64,000 bases of DNA from Antedon mediterranea. Lineage: Eukaryota; Echinodermata; Crinoidea; Comatulida; Antedonidae. Position numbers and translations under genes: made by a program. The stretch lies in assembly GCF_964355755.1 (NCBI RefSeq), contig NC_092679.1, forward strand, positions 11,026,932 through 11,090,931. Reading direction: 5' to 3'. Below the pieces are notes generated by a model, which ran no database searches, was not told the DNA's origin, and saw only the letters and a list, made by a program, of their open reading frames with translations. Shown piece after piece: positions 1 through 9,968 of the stretch. Every line of letters begins with the position of its first letter. The first letter of the stretch is position 1.

Positions 1-1
1 G

Positions 2-91
2 GAGAAACATATTGTTGAAGAAGCAGCAGCAGAATTCGAATCTCGATCAGAGGATATGCCTATCGATGAAGAATCAGATTCTGATTTTTAA
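2..91 (+). CDS. C-terminal tail of an acidic protein (partial)
   Basis: An open frame enters from the left edge and ends at a TAA at 89-91. The 29 residues seen are alanine- and glutamate-rich (EEAAAEFESRSED) and end in a run of acidic and serine residues (EESDSDF). This looks like the last exon of a nuclear or transposon-associated protein, but nothing identifies the family. The start lies outside the window. It could also be chance, since acidic low-complexity frames stay open easily. Confidence 0.3.
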   Translation, partial: EKHIVEEAAAEFESRSEDMPIDEESDSDF

Positions 92-274
92 GTAAGTCTG
101 GCAATCAACTAAAAAATGTTGAACATTACATAATTCTACAACAATGTACCAAGATTATTCAATTAGCCATGCAGTATAGACCAATTTTTTTTAAAATACA
201 TTACACGCCATTATTAATTATTTTTTACTGTACTTATTATTGATTAACATTTCTAAAACAATATGTGCAACTGT

Positions 275-745
275 AAAGAAAAGAAATTTATAAACCAACA
301 TTATTAAAGTCTTTATAATATCTGGCTTCATTCTTGAGTCTCCATCCAATTCCTTTTTCCAGTTACTGTTCTAGAATATTATAAATTTACTCACATGGGT
401 TTGCTTTAGAAGAGTCAATTTTATTTTTAAAAACCAATTAGTTTAAACTACACATAATTTAATTATAAGAAACAATTACATTATTAAAGTACTTTTTATT
501 TTAAATTTAACATGATAAAGAAAAGAAATTTATACAAACCCAATATTATAATATATGGCTTCATATTTGGGTCTCCATCCAATGCTTTTTTCCAGCTACT
601 TTTGTAGAATATAGTTCTTTAACTTTACATGCATGGTTTATTTGCTATATTTAAATACTGCCACTCAGTCTCACTGTGTGTTTGTGTTTAAAAACTAATT
701 AGTTTATTAAATTGTACTTTTTATTTGATATTTAACATGATATTT
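275..745. repeat. Diverged direct repeat, about 240-bp period
   Basis: Two copies, near 275-515 and 517-745, share AAAGAAAAGAAATTTATA, then a TCTCCATCCAAT-TTTTTCCAG block, then a AATTAGTTTA block and an AACATGATA block in the same order. Identity is patchy, so the duplication is old. Nothing coding is visible. Positions 92-270 and 746-885 are AT-rich and show nothing recognisable. Confidence 0.55.
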
Positions 746-885
746 GTGAAGACTCTCTTTCATTTGTGTAAAGTCCACCTTATAGTAAAATTCTTGAAGA
801 AGAAATACAGTAAAATTGAGTTAAACTAGTGGGAAAGTAAAAAAGGATGAGGGCAACCAAAATGATGAGGGCAACCAAATATTTT

Positions 886-1372
886 AGGATTCTGCGAGCC
901 CTGATTATACCATTGTATAAATCAGGTGATCATAAAGACCTTAACAATTATAGAGGAATATATCTCTAATATCTACTGTATCACGTCCAGGGTGGTTTTA
1001 GAGCTAATCTTAGATGCGAAGATCACATTTTTGTTTTAAAAAGTGTTGTCTCTTGTAGGCTTATCGAAAAGAAAAATACTTACATGGCATTCTTGGACTT
1101 CCAAAAAGGCGTTCGATACTGTATGGAGGGATGGAATGTTAAAAGCTGTATGGGACTGTGGTATAAGACGTATATGGCGGCTGATATATTCATTGTATCA
1201 TAAGTGTGAGGGTACAGTAACATTTGGAGATATTACAACAGATCCTTTTGAAAATGAGGAAGGTGTAAAACAAGGCTGCATCATTTCTCCTACACTTTTC
1301 TGTATTTTTATTAACGAGTTTGTAAAACTTTTAAAGTCACAAAACGTTGATATTAGAATCTCTGACATTTAA
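886..1372 (+). pseudogene. Broken non-LTR retrotransposon (LINE) reverse transcriptase
   Basis: Reading the + strand gives LINE RT motifs in order. They are PLYKSGD...NNYRG near 912-958, GGFRANLRCEDHIF near 992-1030, LDFQKAFDTVWRDG (the RT block with the first catalytic Asp) near 1095-1133, and the GCIISPTLFCIFINEF block near 1275-1320. The frame has a stop after NNYRGIYL, shifts near 1065 and ends at 1372 before any YxDD motif. Only the fingers and part of the palm remain, so it is dead. The motifs fit an endonuclease-type LINE; the clade cannot be assigned by eye. Confidence 0.8.
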
Positions 1373-1446
1373 TTATGGTTGTAATACTTGGTGTAATGGA
1401 AGTAAAGCAGATATTGAAAAGTTAGAACAAATATTTTAAGGACATC

Positions 1447-1955
1447 ACGCAATACGCCTAAAGAAACTCTCTATGGTGACCTAATTGTCTGGGTCAATCA
1501 ATCAAATATTTACCGGTACAGAATGAAATTTGTAGATAGAATTATTATGATGGATATGCATAGGTGGCCAAAGCTAATATTAACAATGATAAACCAAGGA
1601 TGTAACTTCCAAGATTTTCGTTTCAAGTTTCTAAATTTACCGGATAAGCTTTTCTCAGAATGTAATAAACCTAATATTGTTATGCAATTAAGAGAAGGTA
1701 ACGCAATACGCCTAAAGAAACTCTCTATGGTGAACTTGTCTGGGTCAATCAATCAAAAATTTACAGAATGAAATTTGTAGATAGAATTATTGTGATGGAT
1801 ATGCATAGGTGGCCAAAGCTAATATTAACAATGATAAACCAAGGATGTAACTTCCAAGATTTCGTTTCAAGTTTCTAAATTTACTGGATAAGCTTTTCTC
1901 AGAATGAAACCTAATATTGTTATGCAATTAAGAGAAGGTAAAGATTACTTAACGC
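1447..1955. repeat. Tandem duplication, 254-bp unit
   Basis: The string ACGCAATACGCCTAAAGAAA starts at 1447 and again at 1701. About 250 bp following each start are nearly the same, including AAGGATGTAACTTCCAAGAT and GATAAGCTTTTCTCAGAATG. The unit lies just downstream of the LINE RT remnant and may be LINE-derived sequence duplicated after insertion. Small indels separate the copies and no gene spans them. Confidence 0.85.
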
Positions 1956-1999
1956 CATGGTTTTTAAATTTCAAAGATACCAATTATAAATTGTTTCAG

Positions 2000-2090
2000 T
2001 GAAAGTGGCGATAGAATTTCTGATAGTGACAAAAGTGAAGATGAAGAAAGTAATATTCCTCTATCTGAATTAAACGATCTACGCTCATAA
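2000..2090 (+). CDS. Possible short terminal exon, acidic
   Basis: After a TTTCAG acceptor-like site at 1994-1999 there is an open stretch rich in Ser, Asp and Glu (ISDSDKSEDEESN), ending SELNDLRS and TAA at 2088-2090. The composition resembles the acidic N-terminal or linker regions common in transposases. No domain is visible and no partner exon is certain. Confidence 0.2.
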
Positions 2091-2417
2091 GAGAGAAAAA
2101 TGCAACCGATTCTGATTTAACAGCCGAAGATGAAATAACTTTTATATGTCGGCTTTAATCTTAGCTTTGCATTATTGTTTGTTTAGTTTTAAAAACACAC
2201 GACCATCAAATGGACTACAGGCCCTATAACTCAAATATAAATTTGTGCAATATTGGGCATTATTATAGCATTTTAAATTTACGATTTGTAGCAATGGAAG
2301 TTATTGTTGTTTAGTGATTTTAAAATTATTTTGCCGTATCTTGTATTACCTTACTACATTAAATGTCCTCGATAATAAAATAAATATTCCATTATTCAGT
2401 CTGTTGAGAGAATATAC

Positions 2418-2928
2418 CATTTTACAGAATTGCCACCGCAAAGTAAGCCAACTGAACAGACATGTGAGGCTCTATCTCGTGACTTTGAGATATTCGCTGC
2501 TTGGGTGAGATGTTTTGAACATTTTGTTTTTGATAAGACATGTAAACAGCACAAGAATCCAAACAAAGTATCAGATCACACTCCTAGTAAAACAAACGAC
2601 GATGAAATAACAGATATGGATGTAACACTTGAATGTTATGAATCGTTGGGCCAGTCAACACAAATAATAATAATAAGAATACTGTGTAGATGGCATAACA
2701 ATCGATGAAATAGGTGAAGTTGAAGTGAACACATCTGCCCCAATCCCACCACCAAAGAAGACAACGTTGGCCAAGAATAAAACAGTTCAAGAAAAAAGGA
2801 ATTCTGGAGAGGCCTATTTGTTAGAAAAATCAAACAAACAAATTAAGCCTATAAGTTCATACGACAACCAAGATTCTATTTTTTGCGGACATCACTTAAA
2901 TACCAAGCGTTTATCATGCCAATTATAG
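2418..2928 (+). CDS. Candidate exons of an uncharacterised protein, possibly BESS-like
   Basis: Two neighbouring open stretches look protein-like rather than random. The first (2430-2665) contains the segment FEIFAAWVRCFEHFVFDKTC and then a polar tail (SDHTPSKTNDDEITD). The second (2703-2928) has PIPPPKKTTLAKNK, a charged stretch and a final DSIFCGHHLNTKRLSCQL. That ending resembles the D-x-x-F-...-L-x-x-L pattern of BESS motifs in MADF-BESS proteins, which often accompany Harbinger transposases. The resemblance is weak. The two frames differ, and I see no clean intron joining them. They lie 1 kb upstream of the transposase on the same strand. Confidence 0.3.
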
Positions 2929-3887
2929 ATGGCCATGAACCTCCAAGAAAAAAGATACCATATATTTGGTTAGTTAATTTAATTTCACATAATTGATATT
3001 TTTCCTTATTTATAATGGCCAGGTTCTATATAATTGATGCCAGAAACAAGGTATAAACAAATCTCTTTAATATGTTTTAAAATACATGGTCATGCAATGC
3101 TTGACCTGAAATTGTTATTGAATATTGATAATACATTTTTACAATCATAAAATCCAACTGTATGTATGAATAAAATTGTTTTTATTAACTTTGTCAGTAC
3201 ATGTATTCAATAATAATGATTATGAGAAGACAAAATGATAGAGAATTTCATCATGTTCTCTTATTTAATAATAATCATCATGATTCTTAATTTACTTAGA
3301 TCTGTATAAACCATCCATGAAGAGAGGAGCTGTTGTGGTGTATGTATATTTCTATGTACCGTAATTGTAGAAATCATCTATTATTGTCATTATTATAATT
3401 AATTTGATTTTTATTTTTCAAAAATACATCGTGTATACTGTAATTTTTGAAGGAAAACATGTTTTGACAAAACATTTTTTTCTAAAATCATTCCTAATAA
3501 ACATAATTAGTAGTGAGAGAGTTATGCATTTTACTATTTACAGCCAATTGAAGACCAAGAAGACTCGCCTAAGAGTACAAAAATAGATGCAAGTATCCAG
3601 ATATTTCATGTTAACTATTATTTATCATGATGGAATCAATAACAAATGGTTTATGCATAACAAGAATCAAATCATTCTATTTTTTTCTTAGGTTACCAAA
3701 TACTCAATATATTTGAAAACACTCATGAAAAACTTTTGAAAAAAATTACTACTATATAGTACCCTTGATTGATCAGGCCTAACGAATCCCTAGTCTAAAA
3801 TAATTTTAAATAGGACTTATAAATTGAATCGCTCCTGCAGCAGCAGTCGGCTTAATTAAGTTAATGTTATAAATTTCATGTTTTATA

Positions 3888-4977
3888 TTGAATAGGTTAG
3901 ACAAGGAAACATTTAAATATGTTGTCGATGAACTGAGACCCCACATTGGAAAATCTGACAACAACAACGGACCAACATTTTCTGCCGAATGGAGAGTAGC
4001 GATGACGTTATACAGGCTATCCACCGGAATGCCATTTAACAAGACAGCAAATCAGTTTGGTTGTGCAAAATCAACTGCTTGCACGGTCTACCATGAAGTC
4101 TGTGAAGCAATCGAAGCTGTTCTGATGCCGAAGTTCATAAACTTTCCAACTGGACAACAACTAAAGGTAATAATACAACAAACAAATTTTGAGGGGATGT
4201 CTGATATTTTCTTATTAATTTACCCTACACAAAACCAATCATGCAATATCTTTTTCTTTTGCACAGAAAAATATGGAAAAATTCAAGATAAAAGGTGGCT
4301 TTCCTCAAGTTGTAGGTGCCATTGACGGTACACATATCGCCATAATTGCTCCCCGTGATCAATCGCAAGATTATTTTAATAGGAAGGAATACTTTAGCAT
4401 TGTGCTTCAAGGAGTGGTGGATGCAGACGGCATGTTTATCAACACTTTTTGTGACATGCCCGGGAGTGTCAATGACGCCCGTGTGTTCAACATATCGAAT
4501 TTTGGTGAACGATTAAAAGACAAAAGTATTTTTGAACCATATATCGTAGAAACTGTAAATAATGTTCAGGTACCGCCACTAATACTAGGTGATGGGGCAT
4601 ACCCTTTACTGCAAAACTTAATGCGCCCATTTCCAAATCGCCCAAATCGCCAAAGGGAGCATGCCAGGTTCAACTATAAATTATCCCAATGCAGGGTTAT
4701 TGTTGAGCATGCATTTGGCCGCTTAAAAGGAAGATGGCGCATACTTTTAAAGCGCAATGAACATGAAATTCAAAAGTTGCGCCCAGTTATTCAAGCCTGT
4801 TGCACATTGCATAATATTTGTGCTAGTAATGGTGTGCCGTATCAACCCCATTGGACTGATGATGAAGTTAGAGCTAGCCTTGGCAATCACCACAACCGAA
4901 TGAACCCAATCACCGAAGGGCCCAGAGCCGAGCAAATTAGAAGTGCCATTATCCAAGAGTTGATGAAAGAAACATAA
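3888..4977 (+). CDS. PIF/Harbinger-type transposase (DDE_Tnp_4 family)
   Basis: Two exons, to 4166 and 4267-4977, join in phase 0 across a 100-bp intron (donor AAG|GTAATA, acceptor TTTTGCACAG|A). The first gives the helical N-terminal region (EWRVAMTLYRLSTGMPF...FGCAKST). The second gives the catalytic core: the first Asp in GAIDGTH (codon 4324), the second in LGDGAYPLL (4591) and the Glu in IVEHAFGRLKGRW (4705). These match the DDE triad of HARBI1-like transposases, which cut DNA at terminal repeats. About 329 residues are visible, close to family length. The first exon has no ATG; it may begin after an AG at 3895, so a 5' exon is missing from my model. Poly(A) signals lie at 5054 and 5067. 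No frameshift is seen. Confidence 0.93.
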
Positions 4978-5375
4978 CCTTCAATGAAGAAAAACAATTT
5001 AATGAACTTGGTGGACGGATTTATTGATAACCAAATATTTTTCTTTATCGCAAAATAAACATGTAAATAAAATACATTTAAAGGTGGAGTGATTAAAGTT
5101 AAGAAAGAAACTGGCATTTTTTTTGGTGAAGCTGAAACATTTTATAATTGCACAAGAATGTTTTTGTTAAGAAGTTATTATAAAATAGACATAAATATAC
5201 TAACACAACTACTACTACTACTGTACTGATATATTAAAGTTGCAATTAAAAAAAAAGAAAATCTGTATTCACATGTATTTATTGAAGTATACCATATTAA
5301 TAAAATATGCGACCAATTTACAAGTTTGAGTTGTAGTGCTATTTGCATGATCATATATTACACAAAGGATAAACA
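4978..5375. other. Convergent 3' ends with poly(A) signals
   Basis: This 398-bp gap separates the stop codons of the transposase and the antisense Myb-like gene. AATAAA occurs on the + strand at 5054-5059, about 77 nt after the transposase stop. TTTATT at 5278-5283 gives AATAAA on the - strand, about 93 nt after the other stop. Nothing else is visible. Confidence 0.6.
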
Positions 5376-7625
5376 TTACTGGTACTGATTCCACTGCTGA
5401 CTGGGCCCAGGACCATACTGCATTTGTTGCTGCTGGCGGAATTGGTGATGGGCTCCTTGGTTTTGTGATTGTACTGTTTGGCTAAGTATCGCTAAAAATT
5501 GTTTCTGAAAATCCATATTTTGTTGTCGTTCTTCTCTCCTTTCGATCATTTGTTTTTCTATCAGTGAGACAACCTTATCCATCTTATTATCCATATTTTG
5601 CTGTACACGCTTCAATTCAACTTCTTGTCTTTCGTCAATAGTCCTCCACCTTTTAAAATTGTACTCTTGTAGTTCCTTGAGGCTTTTGGTGACCGCGTCA
5701 ACTGTTCTGTCTTTCTTTGTTCTTGTTGATGTATCCTCATTTGCAGTTCCTATTTAAACAATTCAAAATGATAGATTTATATGAAAAAAAAAGTGTACCA
5801 CAGAATCATCATTATTTGCAAATTTAGAAAAATGCTTACTGTTAAGTCTGCGTCTTTTGATCTGTACCGGAGTCTCGTGTATTGCATCATCCTCCTCATC
5901 CAATGCAGGTTGTGGGTTATGTGCAGTAGCAATTGGCTGACTAACTGCAGATGTCGCTGTAAAAAAAAAGTATTAGTTGTTTTACTGGCACTAGCACTGA
6001 CAGTGCTAGTGCCAGTTTACAGTTGGGATCTGCAGGTATTCATAGTGAGAAAACATGTATTAGTTAAAGCTACACTTACTGGATTGTTCAGAGTGATTTG
6101 ACTCTGTATCGACTGGTGAATTGTCAGTAGACGATTCTCTTTGAGGGGGACTGTCTTCATACTCATTTTCCCATCCTAAAAAAAAAAATGTTTATAAGAG
6201 AGATTGATCCAATCAGTGTGAATTTAGTGGAGGGCTGTCGGGTTGATATTTTAAAAATTCTTAAATCTTACCATAAATCTTTCCCCTTTTCCGAGGCCTA
6301 GCAAACATAGAGTCCCTATAACCTGAAATGCCATCATCAGAATCATCTCGCCATAGACATTCTGTACGGAATAAAACAATGTAAAAAAAAATTAAAATAT
6401 TTGAATAGTTAACTTTGTCAGAGTTAGGGCCAAGACATGAATGATCAATTTTAATTATACAGCCAAGTTACCTTCAGCATAATCGTCCACACACTGCTTG
6501 CATGTAACCGCTGCTCCAAAGCCTTCTTCATGCTGTTCACCAGCACATGGTGGGATACCATGTGTGGGTTTTCCACACACTTTACATGTATGACTACCAC
6601 ACTCTTTACCACATACCCCACACAATGGAAAACCTGAGTGAAGAAAAAAAACATTAATGTGTGTAATTAGTTGTAGCTTATTTGGTTTACAGATTGAAAA
6701 GCATTCTGTAGTATTGGAGCTAAAACTGAACAAAGCGAGCGAACTTTAGTTTTTGCTGCAATATCATCATTTATTAATATTAAGTAGTACAAGATCTTTT
6801 GATTAAGTTCCAAGGGTCAACATAAATAACTGCTAGGCTTAGGCCCTGGTACTTTAAATTCAAGATGCCGTTTTTGTGTTGTCCATCATTTCAAGTAGTA
6901 TGTTTAGGCCTATTACAACAAAAGGTTGGAATACCTGCTGGCCAGGCTTAGGCTGAAGTGAATGTAAAAATACTAGCCTAGGCCTTCTTTGATAGGCGAC
7001 AGACGTTATTTAGGCCTAGTTAGGCCCTCTTTATTTATATAGCTAGGCCTTTTGCCTACTAGACAACATTTAGATTTTTAGAATAGCTTACCTTCTGGTC
7101 TTGTTGCCTGGGTTGTCATTTGCCTTGGATTGATAGGTACCACTTTCTTGACATTCTCGATATGTTTAGCAATAGAAGTAGTAGACCTACTAGGGTTAGT
7201 TGGAATGTTAACAAGCCTAGGCCGTCCTACTAGGCATTCGATTGTCCTAGCAATCCGGCGGGTGGGTTTACACTTGGTTTTCCGCCAAGTATCTCGTTTA
7301 AGGCATGGTAGTGCGGACTTGATGACTTTGGATCATCACGTTTGATGTTCGTTGTACCTTTGCCTGTACCTCGAATAACTATATCTCTAACAGCCTTGTG
7401 TTCTGCTCTCAAATTTTTGAATTTCGTGATGACTACACCCGCCGTTATCCCGGTGTGTCCTAGATCTCTCATTCGTTGAGCTATCTGTTCGTGAAGCTTA
7501 GCCTTCTGTCTGAATAGCTTATCCTCCACTTTTTCGGCAATTTCAGGTTCTTTCCAAATATCTATCAAGTCTCTCTCTTGATCAAAAGTCCAGAGGTGTC
7601 TCTTCTGTTTGGGCTTTTCCGACAT
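5376..7625 (-). CDS. Myb/SANT-like DNA-binding protein with Cys-rich zinc motif, seven exons
   Basis: Exons read 7625-7274, 7142-7092, 6633-6472, 6361-6272, 6175-6080, 5956-5840 and 5749-5376. Every junction I placed keeps phase, giving about 413 aa with no stop. Exon 1 starts MSEKPKQKRHLWTFDQE, whose Trp and following helices fit a Myb/SANT-like trihelix domain (residues about 10-90). Exon 3 has paired CxxC and CxxH motifs (CGVCGKECGSHTCKVC, KPTHGIPPC, TCKQC) like a zinc ribbon. The middle is acidic and Ser-rich, with basic patches RPRKRGK and IKRRRLN that may be nuclear localisation signals. The end is a charged coiled coil, then a Gln-rich tail. Harbinger elements commonly encode a Myb-like partner that helps transposase binding and nuclear import. 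Its place beside the convergent transposase suggests that role, but a host gene is possible. The 51-nt exon 2 is the least certain. Confidence 0.8.
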
Positions 7626-7849
7626 TACGATCAAATGTTAAATATAAAATACTAAAATAGATTAAATAAGACGTACGAGCACGAGTGGTGGATCAAATGA
7701 AATGCAAGCGTCGGCGTGAGAGAGAAAAAAAACCCCGCGAAAAACGGTCAAAGGTTAAAAATTCCTTCAATCCTATTGGTCGGTTGCTGACGGCTGGACT
7801 TCCTGCTGCGTTGTTTATTTACTCAAGCCTCGTAAAATAACTCGCTATC
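7626..7849. promoter_or_regulatory. Probable 5' flank of the Myb-like gene
   Basis: Immediately upstream (on the - strand) of the Myb-like start is a mixed-composition stretch with an inverted CCAAT box (ATTGG at 7776-7780). No TATA box is clear. I infer promoter function from position only. Confidence 0.25.
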
Positions 7850-7995
7850 CTTGGATTTACTAGTAAATCCAAGCGACGGAAATCGTCGAGATAAAACCTT
7901 CTTCTCGACGTAATTGAGCGTTCACATCCAAACTTATGGCGACATCGTCTGGATTATCTATTTAAATTATCTCGCCATAGTTCGATGTGAACGCC
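7850..7995. repeat. Cluster of palindromes, MITE-like or transposon terminus
   Basis: CTTGGATTTACTAGTAAATCCAAG at 7850-7873 is a perfect 24-bp palindrome. Next comes CGACGGAAATCGTCG, a small hairpin. Then GCGTTCACATC near 7918 pairs with GATGTGAACGC near 7983, and the arms extend inward (TTATGGCGA with TCGCCATAG). GCGTTCACATC-type ends are plausible Harbinger-like inverted termini, but I found no matching copy upstream of the transposase. It may therefore be an independent 80-150 bp foldback element. Confidence 0.6.
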
Positions 7996-8116
7996 ACTAA
8001 TGTAATCATAGAGCTATACATTTTATATCTCCATGCTGTAGTTATGCATAACAAAATATCATTTCAATCATTTAGGAATTACACACTATTGCTTTTGTTG
8101 ATTTGATTTATGACAG

Positions 8117-9105
8117 GAATGTTGCGAAAAGCTGCAGAAATGAGAGAGGACGAAAGTATTTTAAAAGACATTCGAGGCAAAAGCTGTTCTTGTATTGAAG
8201 TGCGATATCATGACCAATGTTACAAAAACTACACCAAAATAGTTGTTAATTCACGTAAACGACATGATTCTGGAAAGTGAGTAAAACGTAACTTTCTAAA
8301 ACTCTGTTGGTTTTTGTAATTTACATTTTTAATTTTTTTTTATTTGCTTCAGTCTACTCTAAATGTTCAATTTTTAAACACCAAAATCTATAAAATATTA
8401 AAATATATTTTAATAATATTTATTATTATTTACAGGGAATTGGAAAGTGTTTTTTTAATATTATAAGCAAAGCTATAAGGTATTTTGCAGAGATGTAATT
8501 GATAAACGGTTACAGTATGGACAGGAGATACTAAGACTGGCAAAACTCCAAAAGCTTTTCATCAAATCAATTGAAAAAACAGAAAATGTTAACTTGTCAA
8601 CTATAAGGTAGGCTGTCGACCACTTCTTAAAAATGATTGTAATATTTTTTAGATCCAGTTACTGTCATAATAATTTCTTCATTGTATCTGTGTTACAATT
8701 AATTATAATCAATTAATGCGTTATTTATAGATCAGACGTGTTGAAGAAGAAGCTCAGGATGGATTATCCTAAACCTAATTTTTCATTCACCCACAAGAAG
8801 GTTAGTTGCTTAGTGTGTTTATATTAAATGATTATTTCACCAGGGATAATTAAAAAAAAAAAATCTTTTTGTGATTGGTCAAACTAAATATTTTATTTAT
8901 TTTTTCTTAATTAGAAATGAATCAGTTCTGGTGTACTTTAGCAATGTATCCCCTGGATTTGTGGCTGATCCATTTTTGTCATCAGGAAAAAGTACAACAG
9001 ATGAATCATCAGAGTATGACATAGATATTCCAACTGCTTCTACAACACACAAAATCTCCACTGATGGTGACAATGGAGACAAACTAAGGACTCTATATTT
9101 TGCAG
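8117..9105 (+). pseudogene. N-terminal exons of the large FEN1/XPG-like family copy
   Basis: Four exons fit splice consensus: 8117-8276 (with SCSCIEVRYHDQCYKNYTK), 8491-8607 (helical, QYGQEILRLAKLQKLF), 8731-8800 (VLKKKLRMDYPKPNFSF) and 8915-9105 (NESVLVYFSNVSPGF, ending TLYFAG). Exons 1 to 2 and 2 to 3 join in phase. Exon 3 to exon 4 is off by one nucleotide, a probable lesion. Exon 4 joins the long exon at 9969 in phase 1 across an intron holding a MITE. I recall this order (a CYxxYT segment, a helical segment, then LFYxxxxD-type text) from long unannotated proteins repeated in cnidarian, fish and echinoderm genomes. Function is unknown. The N-terminus may start further upstream. Confidence 0.6.
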
Positions 9106-9170
9106 GTACGGTTAAAATACAATAACTTGTGTATATTGGTTTATTTTTAAATAACAACAATAAATGTTAA

Positions 9171-9775
9171 AGACCCCTTCCCTGCAATTTTGGACGTTTT
9201 TTGGAAAATAATACATAATCACTTTAAAAACATTAAACCATGTCATTCCTTGTCTTAAATGTACGTTTTATGGTAAATTATGATAAAAAGTGAGAAACAA
9301 TGCACTACCTAAGTAGCTCGCGGCGATCGACGGTCTTAGGCCTAGCCTAGCTAGGCTTAGTTTTGTAAGCCTAGCTGGTAAACATCGATAACGTACGAAC
9401 ATCGTACGCTAGCTATATACCTAGCCTGACGTTGTGTAGTTGCTGCATTAATTGTCTTTCTATTTTGCCAGACTCCGTTGATACAAATTGGGGAAAACCC
9501 GGTATTTTCGCTGAAAAGTTAGGAGTCTTCCATTTGTTTTGGCTTCACGATCGATCGAAAAGTGGGCGAATTACAGGTGAAAAACAAAAATATCAATCCG
9601 CGCGCAATGCATTTTGGGATTTATAGCGGGCCGTTATTAGAATCGATTTATTTTTCACATTTTTAACCGTTTAAAGATGAAAAAAGTTATCGCAATAGGA
9701 CCATATAGTATTATTTTTACATTAAATATAGTTTGTGATCTTAAATTAGATCTAAAAAACGTAGGGAATGGGGCT
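9171..9775. mobile_element. 605-bp MITE with TTAA target duplication
   Basis: The left end AGACCCCTTCCCTGC and the inverted right end (reverse complement AGCCCCATTCCCTAC) form imperfect terminal repeats. Both sides are flanked by TTAA (9167-9170 and 9776-9779). The TTAA duplication is typical of piggyBac and Kolobok superfamilies. No transposase is encoded. It sits inside the intron between 9105 and 9969 of the large family copy and contains the local AGGCCTAG-type motif near 9338-9352. Confidence 0.8.
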
Positions 9776-9968
9776 TTAAATTGCATAATTAAGGAAATGC
9801 TGTGGATCAAAGAGGTGAAAGCTGTATACACTCAAAAAACAAAACTGTTATGATAGTAAGTGATGTAAAGTGGTGTCGATCATAAATGCTGTACACAATA
9901 CAGTATATATGCTTTAAATTTATTATTACTATGTTTCATTCACCCAATGCTATAAAATGTACTTTCAG

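Noticed and set aside
9780-9852. Exon-like stretch after the MITE (KEMLWIKEVKAVYTQK)
   Set aside because: Exon 9105 joins 9969 in phase without it, so an extra exon is not needed.
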